The translations under genes and the position numbers were made by a program. A DNA stretch of 47,073 bases from Spirosoma spitsbergense DSM 19989 (lineage in GTDB: Bacteria; Bacteroidota; Bacteroidia; Cytophagales; Spirosomataceae): the NCBI RefSeq assembly GCF_000374085.1, contig NZ_KB893577.1, positions 1-47,073 on the forward strand, in the 5' to 3' direction. Below are positions 26,614 to 34,510 of this stretch, in pieces (the stretch's first letter is position 1; every line of letters begins with the position of its first letter). The notes beneath the pieces were generated by a model. It had not been told where the DNA came from, ran no database searches, and saw only the letters and a program-made list of their open reading frames with translations.

Positions 26614-26621
26614 TAAATTTG
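26614..26621 (+). promoter_or_regulatory. -7 element of the ccm operon
   Basis: TAAATTTG is an exact TAnnTTTG match 18 bases before the ccmB ATG at 26640. It is back-to-back with the TauE/SafE box, 27 bp apart. The -33 region is T-rich but lacks TTG. Confidence 0.5.
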
Positions 26622-26639
26622 CAGCATCAGGAAAAGAGT

Positions 26640-27314
26640 ATGACAGAATCGATACGGCAGATGGGCGCATTGATGCGGAAGGAATTCCTGCTGGAGTGGC
26701 GGCAGCGCTACGCCCTCAACGGTATGCTGCTATACATAGTGAGTGCGGTATTCGTCTGTTACCTGAGTTTCAACGCCCGGCGTGGCCAGTTGACACCCAT
26801 CGTCTGGAATGCCCTTTTCTGGATTATCCTGTTGTTTACCGCCATCAATGCCATTGCCAAAAGCTTCGTTCAGGAGCGTGCCGGGCGGCAGTTGTACTAC
26901 TATACTCTGGCCAGCCCGCAACAGATTATCCTGTCGAAAATCCTGTATAACACCGTTCTGATGCTGGTCCTGGCTTTGTTGGGTTTCAGCGTTTATGCGT
27001 TTGTACTGGGTAATCCGGTCAAGGATGTGCCTTTGTATCTGGTAGCATTAGTACTGGGTGCCATTGGCTTTTCGGCTTCGCTGACTCTGGTTTCCGGGAT
27101 TGCCAGCAAAGCCGAAAATCCATCGACGCTGATGGCCGTACTAAGTTTCCCAACCATGCTGCCGCTGCTGCTGGAGTTACTAAAAATATCGAAGAATGCG
27201 CTCGACGGTCTCGACCGGAGTATTAGCTGGAAAGAAGTTGGAACCGTATTAGCCATTGATGCTATTGTACTGGTACTGTCCTGGTTATTATTTCCGTTTT
27301 TATGGCGGAGTTGA
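26640..27314 (+). CDS. ccmB: Heme exporter protein CcmB
   Basis: About 224 residues from ATG 26640 (the open frame reaches a TTG at 26619, but MTESIRQMGALMRKEFLLEWRQRYALNG is the normal start). Six membrane segments and the motifs LFWIILLFTAINAIAKSFVQE and YYYTLASPQQIILSKILYN identify CcmB, the membrane subunit of the CcmAB ATPase of System I cytochrome c maturation. No ccmA lies next to it in this window. It is the first gene of the operon; ccmC follows after a 115-bp gap with repeats. Confidence 0.95.
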   Translation: MTESIRQMGALMRKEFLLEWRQRYALNGMLLYIVSAVFVCYLSFNARRGQLTPIVWNALFWIILLFTAINAIAKSFVQERAGRQLYYYTLASPQQIILSKILYNTVLMLVLALLGFSVYAFVLGNPVKDVPLYLVALVLGAIGFSASLTLVSGIASKAENPSTLMAVLSFPTMLPLLLELLKISKNALDGLDRSISWKEVGTVLAIDAIVLVLSWLLFPFLWRS

Positions 27315-27322
27315 AACACTTA

Positions 27323-27386
27323 GTTTGATGTTTGATGTTCATTTAGCGGCAATTCCAGCCTGCTCCTACAGCTACAAACGTCAAAC
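27323..27386. repeat. Inverted repeat between ccmB and ccmC
   Basis: GTTTGATGTTTG (27323-27334) pairs with CAAACGTCAAAC (27375-27386), 11 of 12 positions plus one wobble. The surrounding DNA is low-complexity (GTTTGATG and CAAACAA words). Similar word-like inverted repeats are at 41025-41091 and elsewhere. Confidence 0.5.
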
Positions 27387-27390
27387 AACA

Positions 27391-27432
27391 AACAACAAAC
27401 GATAAACAATGAACAACAAACGATAAACAATG
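27391..27432 (+). repeat. 21-bp exact tandem duplication spanning the ccmC start codon
   Basis: Two exact head-to-tail copies, 27391-27411 and 27412-27432, each beginning AACAACAAACG and ending CAATG. The second copy ends in the true ccmC ATG (27430-27432). The first ends in an in-frame ATG (27409) that opens a five-codon frame MNNKR closed by TAA at 27424-27426. Confidence 0.8.
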
Positions 27433-28089
27433 AACAAGATTTGGTGGAAAGCCCTCGCAGTCGTCATTATGACGTATGTTATTTTCTGGGGCTTACTTGG
27501 CCCCGTACCGCGCCAGCCGATTCTGAACGAGAGTATCCGCAACGTGTCGTTTCACGTGCCGCTCTGGTTTGCCATGATCATTTTGCTGGTTACGTCAGTT
27601 ATCTACTCCGTTCGCTACCTGCGTAAGGGCCGAATGGACGACGATCTGATAGCCGTTGAGTTTGCCAATACGGCTATTCTGTTTGGTATACTGGGATGCC
27701 TGACGGGAGCTATCTGGGCTAATTTTACCTGGGGAGACCCGTGGCCCAACGACCCTAAACTGAACAGTGTAGCCGTGGGGATGCTTATGTACATGGCTTA
27801 TCTTATTCTGCGCGGCTCATTTGACGATGAGCAGCGACGCGCCCGTATATCAGCGGTTTATAATATTTTCGTCTTTGCAGTCTTCATTCCGCTTATATTC
27901 ATTCTTCCTCGCATGACCGACTCCCTGCATCCCGGCAACGGGGGCAACCCGGCATTTGGCAAGTACGATATGGACAACAGCTTACGCATGGTGCTGTATC
28001 CGGCCGTTATTGGCCTTACGCTCATCGGTGTCTGGATTACACAGTTACGGGTTAGACTGCGTCGGGTAAAAGTCGCTATGGATGATTAA
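27430..28089 (+). CDS. ccmC: CcmC-type cytochrome c biogenesis protein
   Basis: A 219-residue, six-helix heme-handling protein that in System I passes heme to CcmE. The conserved pattern GAIWANFTWGDPWPNDPKLN is at about residues 95-114 and corresponds to the WWD loop; here the tryptophan and aspartate of the usual WxWD end are replaced (PWPND). Conserved histidines flank it: VSFHVPLWFAM near residue 40 and DSLHPGNGG near 178. Length is slightly below proteobacterial CcmC. The start codon sits in a 21-bp tandem repeat. Confidence 0.93.
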   Translation: MNKIWWKALAVVIMTYVIFWGLLGPVPRQPILNESIRNVSFHVPLWFAMIILLVTSVIYSVRYLRKGRMDDDLIAVEFANTAILFGILGCLTGAIWANFTWGDPWPNDPKLNSVAVGMLMYMAYLILRGSFDDEQRRARISAVYNIFVFAVFIPLIFILPRMTDSLHPGNGGNPAFGKYDMDNSLRMVLYPAVIGLTLIGVWITQLRVRLRRVKVAMDD

Positions 28090-28147
28090 AGTCCATGAAT
28101 TCCCCGGAATGATTCCCGCTATCTTTACGTTACTTTTTTAGCTATTC

Positions 28148-28429
28148 ATGTTTCCAATGCAACGAACCCTCTTTTTTAAATCGTCCCTGCTGGCTCTCCT
28201 TCTGCTAAGTCAACAAGTGATGGCGCAACAACCAGTAACCAATGGCGTTGAAATGGCCGACCGGCTCCGGGCCGATGGCAAGATATGGGTGGTAGTAGCC
28301 GTTATTGCAACGGTTTTTGCGGGTATCGTTGTTTATCTGATTCGGCTGGACCGTCAGATTGGCAAACTGGAAAAGGAAGTACAAAACCAGAAAAAAGACG
28401 TAAGACAGAAAACAAGTGACCTCAACTAG
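28148..28429 (+). CDS. CcmD-like small membrane protein
   Basis: A 93-residue protein with an N-terminal signal-like hydrophobic run (FFKSSLLALLLLSQQVMAQQ), a second membrane segment (IWVVVAVIATVFAGIVVYLIRLD, about residues 46-68) and a charged coiled-coil tail (QIGKLEKEVQNQKKDV). Bacteroidota ccm operons usually contain such a protein between ccmC and ccmE. In System I, CcmD helps release holo-CcmE from CcmC. The call rests on position and topology more than sequence identity. Confidence 0.75.
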   Translation: MFPMQRTLFFKSSLLALLLLSQQVMAQQPVTNGVEMADRLRADGKIWVVVAVIATVFAGIVVYLIRLDRQIGKLEKEVQNQKKDVRQKTSDLN

Positions 28430-28461
28430 CTGTCGTTCCTTAATTATATAACTCGATCAAC

Positions 28462-28902
28462 ATGAAACTCTCTCATATAATCGGCATAATCGTTATCGCC
28501 GTCGCCATTGGTGTCATTGCCAGTACGGCGGGTGATGCCAGTGTGTACACGACCTTTACGAAAGCACAGCAGATGGCCCGTAATGGCGACGACAAAATGA
28601 TTCACGTCGTTGGCAAGGTGAACAAAGACGCGCAGGGCAAAATCACCGACATGCTGTACAATCCAGCCATTGACCCAAACCACTTCGAATTTACGCTGGT
28701 CGACAACGACAACCGGGCGCAGAAAGTAGTGTACAATAGTCCCAAGCCGCAGGATTTCGAGCGTTCGGAGCAAATTGTGGTGATCGGTGCCATGGAAGGG
28801 GATCATTTCCAGTGCAACAAAATTCTGCTCAAGTGCCCATCCAAGTACCAGGACGGCAAGCTGGAAACGACCGAACACACGGCAAAAACGGCACAGCTAT
28901 GA
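28462..28902 (+). CDS. ccmE: Heme chaperone CcmE, CxxxY variant
   Basis: A 146-residue membrane-anchored protein: one N-terminal helix (IIGIIVIAVAIGVIAST) then an OB-fold domain (MIHVVGKVNKDAQGK, HFEFTLVDNDNRAQKVVYN, IVVIGAMEGDHFQCNKILLKCPSKY). In classical CcmE the heme-binding His is in HDENY after the ExLAK strand; the aligned residues here are CPSKY (Cys125-Tyr129), giving the CxxxY type known from Desulfovibrio and archaea. Cys118 (FQCNK) is a second cysteine nearby. The stop overlaps the next ATG (ATGA, 28899-28902). Confidence 0.93.
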   Translation: MKLSHIIGIIVIAVAIGVIASTAGDASVYTTFTKAQQMARNGDDKMIHVVGKVNKDAQGKITDMLYNPAIDPNHFEFTLVDNDNRAQKVVYNSPKPQDFERSEQIVVIGAMEGDHFQCNKILLKCPSKYQDGKLETTEHTAKTAQL

Positions 28903-29096
28903 GCTTACAGGAAATTGAAATTGCTATCAAAAAATTAACCAGCGAAGAACGGGCCAAATTATCTGCCATTCTTGCCGAGCAAGAGAGCAGAGAGTGGGAC
29001 GAGCGTTTGGAAAAAGATTTGAATTCCGGTCTTTTTGACAATTTGATTGCTGAATTGACCAACGAGTACAAACAAGGGTTGACAAAACCCTTATGA
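28899..29096 (+). CDS. Small antitoxin of RelE/ParE-type pair, inside the ccm operon
   Basis: 65 residues starting at ATG 28899 (MSLQEIEIAIKKLTSEERAKLSAILAEQESREWDERLEKDL...). It is acidic, helical and has the LSxEExxxxxxxxxxxxxWDxxxExDxxxGxxDxLxxEAxxxYxxG-type layout of antitoxins coded just before RelE/ParE toxins. The start overlaps ccmE by four bases and the stop overlaps the toxin by four bases. It has no obvious DNA-binding domain, so self-repression may be weak. A longer frame start at 28812 lies inside ccmE and is not used here. Confidence 0.82.
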   Translation: MSLQEIEIAIKKLTSEERAKLSAILAEQESREWDERLEKDLNSGLFDNLIAELTNEYKQGLTKPL

Positions 29097-29362
29097 AGCA
29101 TCAGACCTTTACCCGTTTTTGGAAGCGTTATTATGAATTGCCTAAGTCCGTTCAAGAATTAGCTGACAAGAATTACGAATTATTAAAAGTTGATCCGTTT
29201 CACCCCTCACTGCATTTCAAGAAAGTAGGTCGAAGGCAACAGTTTTGGTCGGTTCGGGTTGGAGAACATTATAGAGCAGTAGCCATAGAACCAGAAGAAG
29301 GTGTTATTGCGTGGTTTTACATTGGCCACCACTCAGAGTACGATAAAATCATTGATCAATGA
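29093..29362 (+). CDS. RelE/ParE-superfamily toxin, inside the ccm operon
   Basis: 89 residues: FTRFWKRYYELPKSVQELADKNYELLKVDPFHPSLHFKKVG, then WSVRVGEHYRAVAIEPEEGVIAWFYIGHHSEYDKII. This is the RelE/ParE fold with the conserved SVRxGxxYRA strand and the C-terminal WFxIGxHxEYDK. Members are ribosome-dependent mRNA endonucleases or gyrase poisons. The ATG overlaps the antitoxin stop and its own stop overlaps the ccmF ATG (ATGA, 29359-29362), so all are probably translationally coupled. Confidence 0.88.
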   Translation: MKHQTFTRFWKRYYELPKSVQELADKNYELLKVDPFHPSLHFKKVGRRQQFWSVRVGEHYRAVAIEPEEGVIAWFYIGHHSEYDKIIDQ

Positions 29363-32025
29363 TACACGAAACAGTAGGTCAACTCGGCCATTTTTTTGTC
29401 ATTCTGTCGTTCGTTACGGCACTCGTCGCTACGGTTGCGTACTTCCTTTCGGCTTTGAGCAGTGGGAAAAAAGTTCAGGCCGAATCTGTTGAAGAGCGGG
29501 AACTGGCCTATGCCGGAGAGTCAACGTTTAATGGTAAAACGGCCAAACGAAAACTCCCACCCCAAACAGCGAAGAGTGCATCGGTTTCCGAAGCGAAAGA
29601 CGATTGGCGGACGCTGGCCCGCTGGTCCTTTTACCTGCACGGGGCGGCCGTAGTTGGGGTAGCGTCGTGCCTGTTCTATATCATTTTCAACCACTATTTC
29701 GAATACCACTACGCATGGAGTCACTCATCACTGGCGTTGCCGGTACAGTACATGATTGCCTGTTTCTGGGAAAGTCAGGAAGGCTCGTTTCTGCTCTGGT
29801 TATTCTGGAATGCGGTGTTAGGGGCCATTTTAATGCGGAGCAGCGGCTCGAAATGGGAAGCCCCCGTTATGACCGTTTTTGCTCTGGTGCAGGCGTTCCT
29901 GGCTTCCATGATTCTGGGCGTTGTGTTTGGCGAAACCTTCAAACTCGGTTCTTCGCCCTTCATGCTGTTACGGGATGCAATGCCCGAAGCACCCATCTTT
30001 GCCTCTGACCCAAATTTCATTCCTAAAGACGGAAACGGGCTGAATCCACTGCTACAGAATTACTGGATGGTTATCCACCCCCCCACCCTGTTTCTGGGAT
30101 TTGCTCTGACGCTGGTGCCCTTTGCCTACTGCATTGCCGGTCTCTGGCGCAATCAGCCCCTCGAATGGATTCGCCCGGCCCTGCCCTGGACCTTATTCGG
30201 TGCCATGATTCTGGGAATCGGTATTATGATGGGTGGCTACTGGGCCTACGAAACGCTCAACTTTGGCGGGTACTGGAACTGGGACCCCGTCGAAAATGCG
30301 GTGTATGTTCCCTGGCTGGTTATGGTGGCAGCCCTGCACACAATGCTGATTGCCAAACGTAGTTCGACCGGCCTCAAATCGGCCATCATACTAACGATCA
30401 GCACGTTTCTCCTGATTCTATACGCTACGTTCCTGACGCGGAGCGGTATTCTGGGTAATGCATCGGTACACTCCTTCACGGATTTAGGCTTATCCGGGCA
30501 ATTGCTGGTTTATCTGCTGGTGTTTGTGGCCCTGGCTCTATTACTAGCCACCGTCAAGTGGAAAACGATTCCGAGCGACGAACAGGAAGCCTCGGTTTAT
30601 ACCAAAGAGTTCTGGCTGTTTATTGGTGCAGTGGTTATTTGCCTGGCTGCTTTTCAGGTTATCGCTACCACCTCAATACCGGTCTACAACAAGATTATGG
30701 AAGCCTTTGGCAAAGTCTCCAACATGGCTCTACCCGCCGATCAGGCGGCTCACTATTCGAAGTTCCAGATTTGGTTTTTCGTGGTTATTGCGCTGCTAAC
30801 CGGCATTGGTCAGTTCATGTGGTGGCGTAAGCTGGAAAATAAAAAGTGGGACGCGCTGATTACACCCGCCATCCTGACGCTTATCATCAGCGCGGGTCTG
30901 ATTACGTTTGGTTCCGTTAAAAACCCGGTTTACATGGCCTTGCTGGTCGCATCAGTTTTTGCGCTAACCACCAACGGCACCATTTTGCTGGGAATTATTC
31001 AGGGGAATTACCGCATGTCGGGGGGCGCCATTGCGCACCTTGGTCTGGCGCTCATGCTGATTGGCATTCTGTACTCGTCCGGCTACTCGCGGATTATTTC
31101 CATGAACAACAGCGGCCTGATGATTTCCAACTCGGAAGACTTCACCAAGAACGGCAATAAGGAAAACAAAGAGAACGTGTTGCTCTGGCTTAACCAGCAG
31201 GAGCGCATGGATCAGTATCAGGTTACGTACCGGGGCCAGTGGGTTGAGGTGCGCGATGTGCCCGGCTACGTGCCGCGTCAGGATGTAATGCCCATTGAAG
31301 GCGACTTCCACGGTATTGCCCAGCGCGATATTGAGCAGAATGGCAAAGTATACCATAAGAAAGGTGACACGCTGGCTTTGTACCCCGAAAACGTCCACTA
31401 CGCCGTTGAATATCGGGAACCAAGCGGTCAGATTTTCACCCTGTACCCCCGCATTCAGGTAAACCCACGCATGGGCGTTATCCTGTCGCCGGATAGCCGT
31501 CATACCATCGGGCGGGATATTTACACCTACATCGCCACCGCTCCCGACCCAATGGAGGAGAGCAAGTGGGAGAAAACCGAAACCTTCTCCGTTGCCGTTA
31601 AAGACACGTTCTTCCTCAACGATTACGTGGCCATTCTGGACAATGTGGTACGAACAGACAAAGTGGACGGCATTGAGGTTGGCCCGAATGACGCGGCTGT
31701 TCGGGCAGTAGTACGGGTGCTCGACAAAAATGGCGAACATGTGCTCAATCCGGCTTTCGTTATTAAAAATCGTATGGTGGCCCACCCGGCCGAAATGAGT
31801 GATGAACTGGGCGTACGCATCCAGCTCAACGAAATCAACCCACAAACGGGCAAGTTTACCTTCGCCGTGAACCGGACCCAGCGCGATTATATTGTGATGA
31901 AAGCGTTCGAAAAACCGCTTATCAACATCCTGTGGATTGGCACGTTCGTGGTTATCATCGGCTTTATCATTGCCAGCGTACGGAGGTATCGGGAAGGAAA
32001 GAAAGTCAAGCAGTTAGCCAGTTAA
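29359..32025 (+). CDS. ccmF: CcmF/CcsA-type cytochrome c heme lyase
   Basis: An 888-residue polytopic protein that ligates heme to apocytochrome c in System I. The WWD signature GGYWAYETLNFGGYWNWDPVENA lies at about residues 293-315, preceded by MVIHPPTLFLGFAL with a conserved His. C-terminal half: a periplasmic domain (about 580-850) and a final helix (IGTFVVIIGFIIASV). An insertion after the first helix (residues ~35-85, Lys/Ser-rich) is unlike proteobacterial CcmF but common in Bacteroidota. The start ATG overlaps the toxin stop. Confidence 0.95.
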   Translation: MIHETVGQLGHFFVILSFVTALVATVAYFLSALSSGKKVQAESVEERELAYAGESTFNGKTAKRKLPPQTAKSASVSEAKDDWRTLARWSFYLHGAAVVGVASCLFYIIFNHYFEYHYAWSHSSLALPVQYMIACFWESQEGSFLLWLFWNAVLGAILMRSSGSKWEAPVMTVFALVQAFLASMILGVVFGETFKLGSSPFMLLRDAMPEAPIFASDPNFIPKDGNGLNPLLQNYWMVIHPPTLFLGFALTLVPFAYCIAGLWRNQPLEWIRPALPWTLFGAMILGIGIMMGGYWAYETLNFGGYWNWDPVENAVYVPWLVMVAALHTMLIAKRSSTGLKSAIILTISTFLLILYATFLTRSGILGNASVHSFTDLGLSGQLLVYLLVFVALALLLATVKWKTIPSDEQEASVYTKEFWLFIGAVVICLAAFQVIATTSIPVYNKIMEAFGKVSNMALPADQAAHYSKFQIWFFVVIALLTGIGQFMWWRKLENKKWDALITPAILTLIISAGLITFGSVKNPVYMALLVASVFALTTNGTILLGIIQGNYRMSGGAIAHLGLALMLIGILYSSGYSRIISMNNSGLMISNSEDFTKNGNKENKENVLLWLNQQERMDQYQVTYRGQWVEVRDVPGYVPRQDVMPIEGDFHGIAQRDIEQNGKVYHKKGDTLALYPENVHYAVEYREPSGQIFTLYPRIQVNPRMGVILSPDSRHTIGRDIYTYIATAPDPMEESKWEKTETFSVAVKDTFFLNDYVAILDNVVRTDKVDGIEVGPNDAAVRAVVRVLDKNGEHVLNPAFVIKNRMVAHPAEMSDELGVRIQLNEINPQTGKFTFAVNRTQRDYIVMKAFEKPLINILWIGTFVVIIGFIIASVRRYREGKKVKQLAS

Positions 32026-32042
32026 TCAGTCGATGAGTTAGC

Positions 32043-32090
32043 GAGTCGATTAGTTGTTGATTGTTCCACCAGGAATTAACTAATCGACTC
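32043..32090. repeat. 13-bp perfect inverted repeat after ccmF
   Basis: GAGTCGATTAGTT (32043-32055) and AACTAATCGACTC (32078-32090) match 13 of 13 with a 22-base loop. Flanking DNA carries further GAGTTAG/CAACTCA words that partly extend the pairing. It sits in the 107-bp gap between ccmF and the next gene; could attenuate transcription within the run. Confidence 0.6.
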
Positions 32091-32132
32091 ACCCACCTCA
32101 GCGGATTGACTGCTCAACTGACCAACTCATTT

Positions 32133-32357
32133 ATGAAACTCCGTGAAATAATACTTCTGGCGGCTGCCGCTGGTTTTCTGGTCATCTGGATAGCCGAGTA
32201 CCAGCGTACCACTTTTGGTGATAGTTACTGGCTACTGATGCTGTTTCTTGGCTTTTTGCTGGCGTTCCAGTACGTTCGTAGTAAACGTATCGAACAGAAA
32301 AAATCCGTATCGCCCACTGTTAAGCAAATGGTGGAAAAGAAGAAAAAAAAGAAATAG
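32133..32357 (+). CDS. Small two-helix membrane protein with Lys-rich tail
   Basis: 74 residues from ATG 32133 (the frame extends upstream through the repeat, where it is not protein-like). Two membrane segments (IILLAAAAGFLVIWIAEY; SYWLLMLFLGFLLAFQYV) and a strongly basic tail ending in six lysines (VEKKKKKK). No family recognised. Tail charge predicts both ends in the cytoplasm. Lies in the middle of the ccm-gldE-like run, same direction. Confidence 0.6.
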   Translation: MKLREIILLAAAAGFLVIWIAEYQRTTFGDSYWLLMLFLGFLLAFQYVRSKRIEQKKSVSPTVKQMVEKKKKKK

Positions 32358-32439
32358 TTTATAGGTTGAGTTTTATAGTTGCCAGTGCCGGTCCACCAGC
32401 TATAAACCAGAAACGTTAAACCTTGAACCATAAACCTGT

Positions 32440-33741
32440 TTGGAACCCTACGTCCTTTTGTTTGGTGCTTTGCTTGCCCTCGTGCTGGCCGGTTTTTTCT
32501 CGGCGGTCGAGATGGCCTACGTGTCTGTCAACCGGCTTTATTTTGAACTTCACAGCAAGCAGGGACCGCTTGGGGAGAAACTGGTGTCTGGATTCCTGAA
32601 AAATCCTATCCTCTTTGTGGGCACCACGCTTACGGGCAACACGCTCTTTCTGGTGCTGTATACCGTACTGGGCGTGATGGTGCTGAATCCACTGCTGCTC
32701 ACGCTGCTTCCGCCAAACTGGGCTGCGAATGAATTCGTCGTAATTTCTATTGAGACCCTTATTCTGACGCTGGTTTTTCTGCCGCTGGCCGATTACATTC
32801 CGAAAAGTCTGGCCCTGATTCACCCCGACCGTTTTCTGGAAGCACTGGCCATCCCGATCTGGGTTATTTATAAAGCAATTGCACCCATCGTCCGGCTACT
32901 GGTAGGCACCTCACGGTTCTTTATCCGGTACATACTGGGTAAAAAAAATCCGGAAATCCGGCCCGTTTTCGGACTAACGGACCTGAATCATTACCTCCAG
33001 CAACTAAATCAGAAAACCGATACGGAGAAAGATGTCGAAGTAGACACGCAAATTTTTAACAATGCCATTGAGTTTCGGGATGTGCGGGTGCGTGACTGTC
33101 TGGTTCCCCGTACCGACATTACAGCCATAGATGTAGAGGATTCAGTGGAGGACCTACGGCAGGCCTTTCAGGACAGTGGGCACTCCAAAATTTTAGTGTA
33201 CCGCGATACCATCGACAATGTGATTGGCTATTGTCACGCCCTGGCCCTGTTTCGAAAACCGGCCACTGTCGAAGAAATCATTACGCCTATTATCACCATT
33301 CCCCAAACGATGCCCGCGCAGGACCTGTTTCTGCGGTTTATGGCCGAACGTAAAAGCCTAGCCCTGGTAGTCGATGAGTTTGGCGGAACGGCTGGTATAG
33401 TCAGCATGGAAGATATGGTCGAGCAGATTTTCGGGGAGATTCAGGATGAGTATGATACCAACGAAGACTGGACCGAACAACAAATCGACGAAAACACCTG
33501 GTTGCTGAGTGCCCGACATGAAATTGACGACCTGAACAGAACATACGGCTGGCAGATACCCGAAGGAAGCCGAACCTCAGCCCGCTACGACACCCTCGGC
33601 GGACTGATTCTGGCTATGCACGAAGATGTACCAAAAGTGGGGGAAATTGTCGAAGTGTCCCCTTTTACGTTTACGATCGTTTCCATGGACAGCACCCGCA
33701 TCGATACCGTAAAAGTCCAGCTTAACCCCGAAAAAGAGTAA
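32440..33741 (+). CDS. CNNM/HlyC-CorC family protein, GldE-like
   Basis: About 433 residues from a TTG codon at 32440 (no ATG fits; LEPYVLLFGALLALVLAGFFSAVEMAYVS is the normal N-terminus). CNNM membrane domain (to about 170), CBS pair (about 205-330, LALVVDEFGGTAGIVSMEDMVEQIFGEIQDE), C-terminal CorC_HlyC domain (RYDTLGGLILAMHEDVPKVGE). In gliding Bacteroidota the protein named GldE has this architecture and length, but CNNM paralogues are hard to tell apart by eye. Role: cation transport or support of membrane protein assembly. Confidence 0.85.
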   Translation: MEPYVLLFGALLALVLAGFFSAVEMAYVSVNRLYFELHSKQGPLGEKLVSGFLKNPILFVGTTLTGNTLFLVLYTVLGVMVLNPLLLTLLPPNWAANEFVVISIETLILTLVFLPLADYIPKSLALIHPDRFLEALAIPIWVIYKAIAPIVRLLVGTSRFFIRYILGKKNPEIRPVFGLTDLNHYLQQLNQKTDTEKDVEVDTQIFNNAIEFRDVRVRDCLVPRTDITAIDVEDSVEDLRQAFQDSGHSKILVYRDTIDNVIGYCHALALFRKPATVEEIITPIITIPQTMPAQDLFLRFMAERKSLALVVDEFGGTAGIVSMEDMVEQIFGEIQDEYDTNEDWTEQQIDENTWLLSARHEIDDLNRTYGWQIPEGSRTSARYDTLGGLILAMHEDVPKVGEIVEVSPFTFTIVSMDSTRIDTVKVQLNPEKE

Positions 33742-33760
33742 GAACATAACCTGAATTTCT

Positions 33761-34414
33761 GTGGACGCAACAACCATTCAACAGGCAGTAGCCCAGCATT
33801 TATTGGCCGTAAAAGCGGTGCAACTCCGGCCAGAGGAGCCTTTCACCTGGAGTTCGGGCTGGAAATCGCCTATTTATTGCGATAACCGCGTCACGCTGGC
33901 GTATCCGGAAGTACGCAGTTTCATCAAAAACGCCCTGGCCGAACTGATTCAGTATCAGTTTCCGGGCGTCGAGGTGATTGCCGGAGTCGCTACGGCGGGT
34001 ATTCCGCAGGGTGCCCTGGTAGCCGATGCACTGGGTCTCCCCTACTGCTACGTCCGGCCTGAACCAAAGGTCCACGGTATGGGGAAACAAATTGAAGGCC
34101 ATCTGCCTCAGAGTGGCCCTCTGGGCCCACAGAAGGTGGTGGTCATTGAAGATTTGATTTCAACGGGCGGCAGTTCGCTCAAAGTGGTGGATGCGTTGCG
34201 GGCGGCTGGTGCAGATGTAATTGGTATGGCGGCTATTTTTACGTACGGGTTCCCCGTAGCCAACGAAAATTTTGCGGCTAAAAACGTGCCGCTGGCCTGC
34301 CTGAGTAATTACGAGTCCCTATTGACCGAAGCCCAGGCGCTCGACTATATTTCGGCCAGCGCCATGCAATCCCTGGCCTCCTGGCGGGAAAATCCGGCTG
34401 ACTGGGGGAAGTAG
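33761..34414 (+). CDS. pyrE: Orotate phosphoribosyltransferase
   Basis: A 217-residue pyrimidine synthesis enzyme making OMP from orotate and PRPP. Motifs: FTWSSGWKSPIYCDNR, YPEVRSFI, IAGVATAGIPQGALVADALGLPYCYVRPEPKVHG, and the PRPP-binding VVVIEDLISTGGSS. Start is GTG at 33761. It follows the GldE-like gene by 19 bp and so is likely in the same transcript. Length is normal. Confidence 0.96.
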   Translation: MDATTIQQAVAQHLLAVKAVQLRPEEPFTWSSGWKSPIYCDNRVTLAYPEVRSFIKNALAELIQYQFPGVEVIAGVATAGIPQGALVADALGLPYCYVRPEPKVHGMGKQIEGHLPQSGPLGPQKVVVIEDLISTGGSSLKVVDALRAAGADVIGMAAIFTYGFPVANENFAAKNVPLACLSNYESLLTEAQALDYISASAMQSLASWRENPADWGK

Positions 34415-34510
34415 TAAACAGTGACCAGCGATCAGCCTCTCTCGCAGTTGAAGATAATAATTGGTTGTTGGTTGATACCGGTTTACTGTTCATTGATAAC
34501 TGATTACGTT

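Noticed and set aside
30964..31845. Minus-strand open frame of 293 codons inside ccmF
   Set aside because: It is a shadow of the CcmF C-terminal domain; no recognisable protein features.
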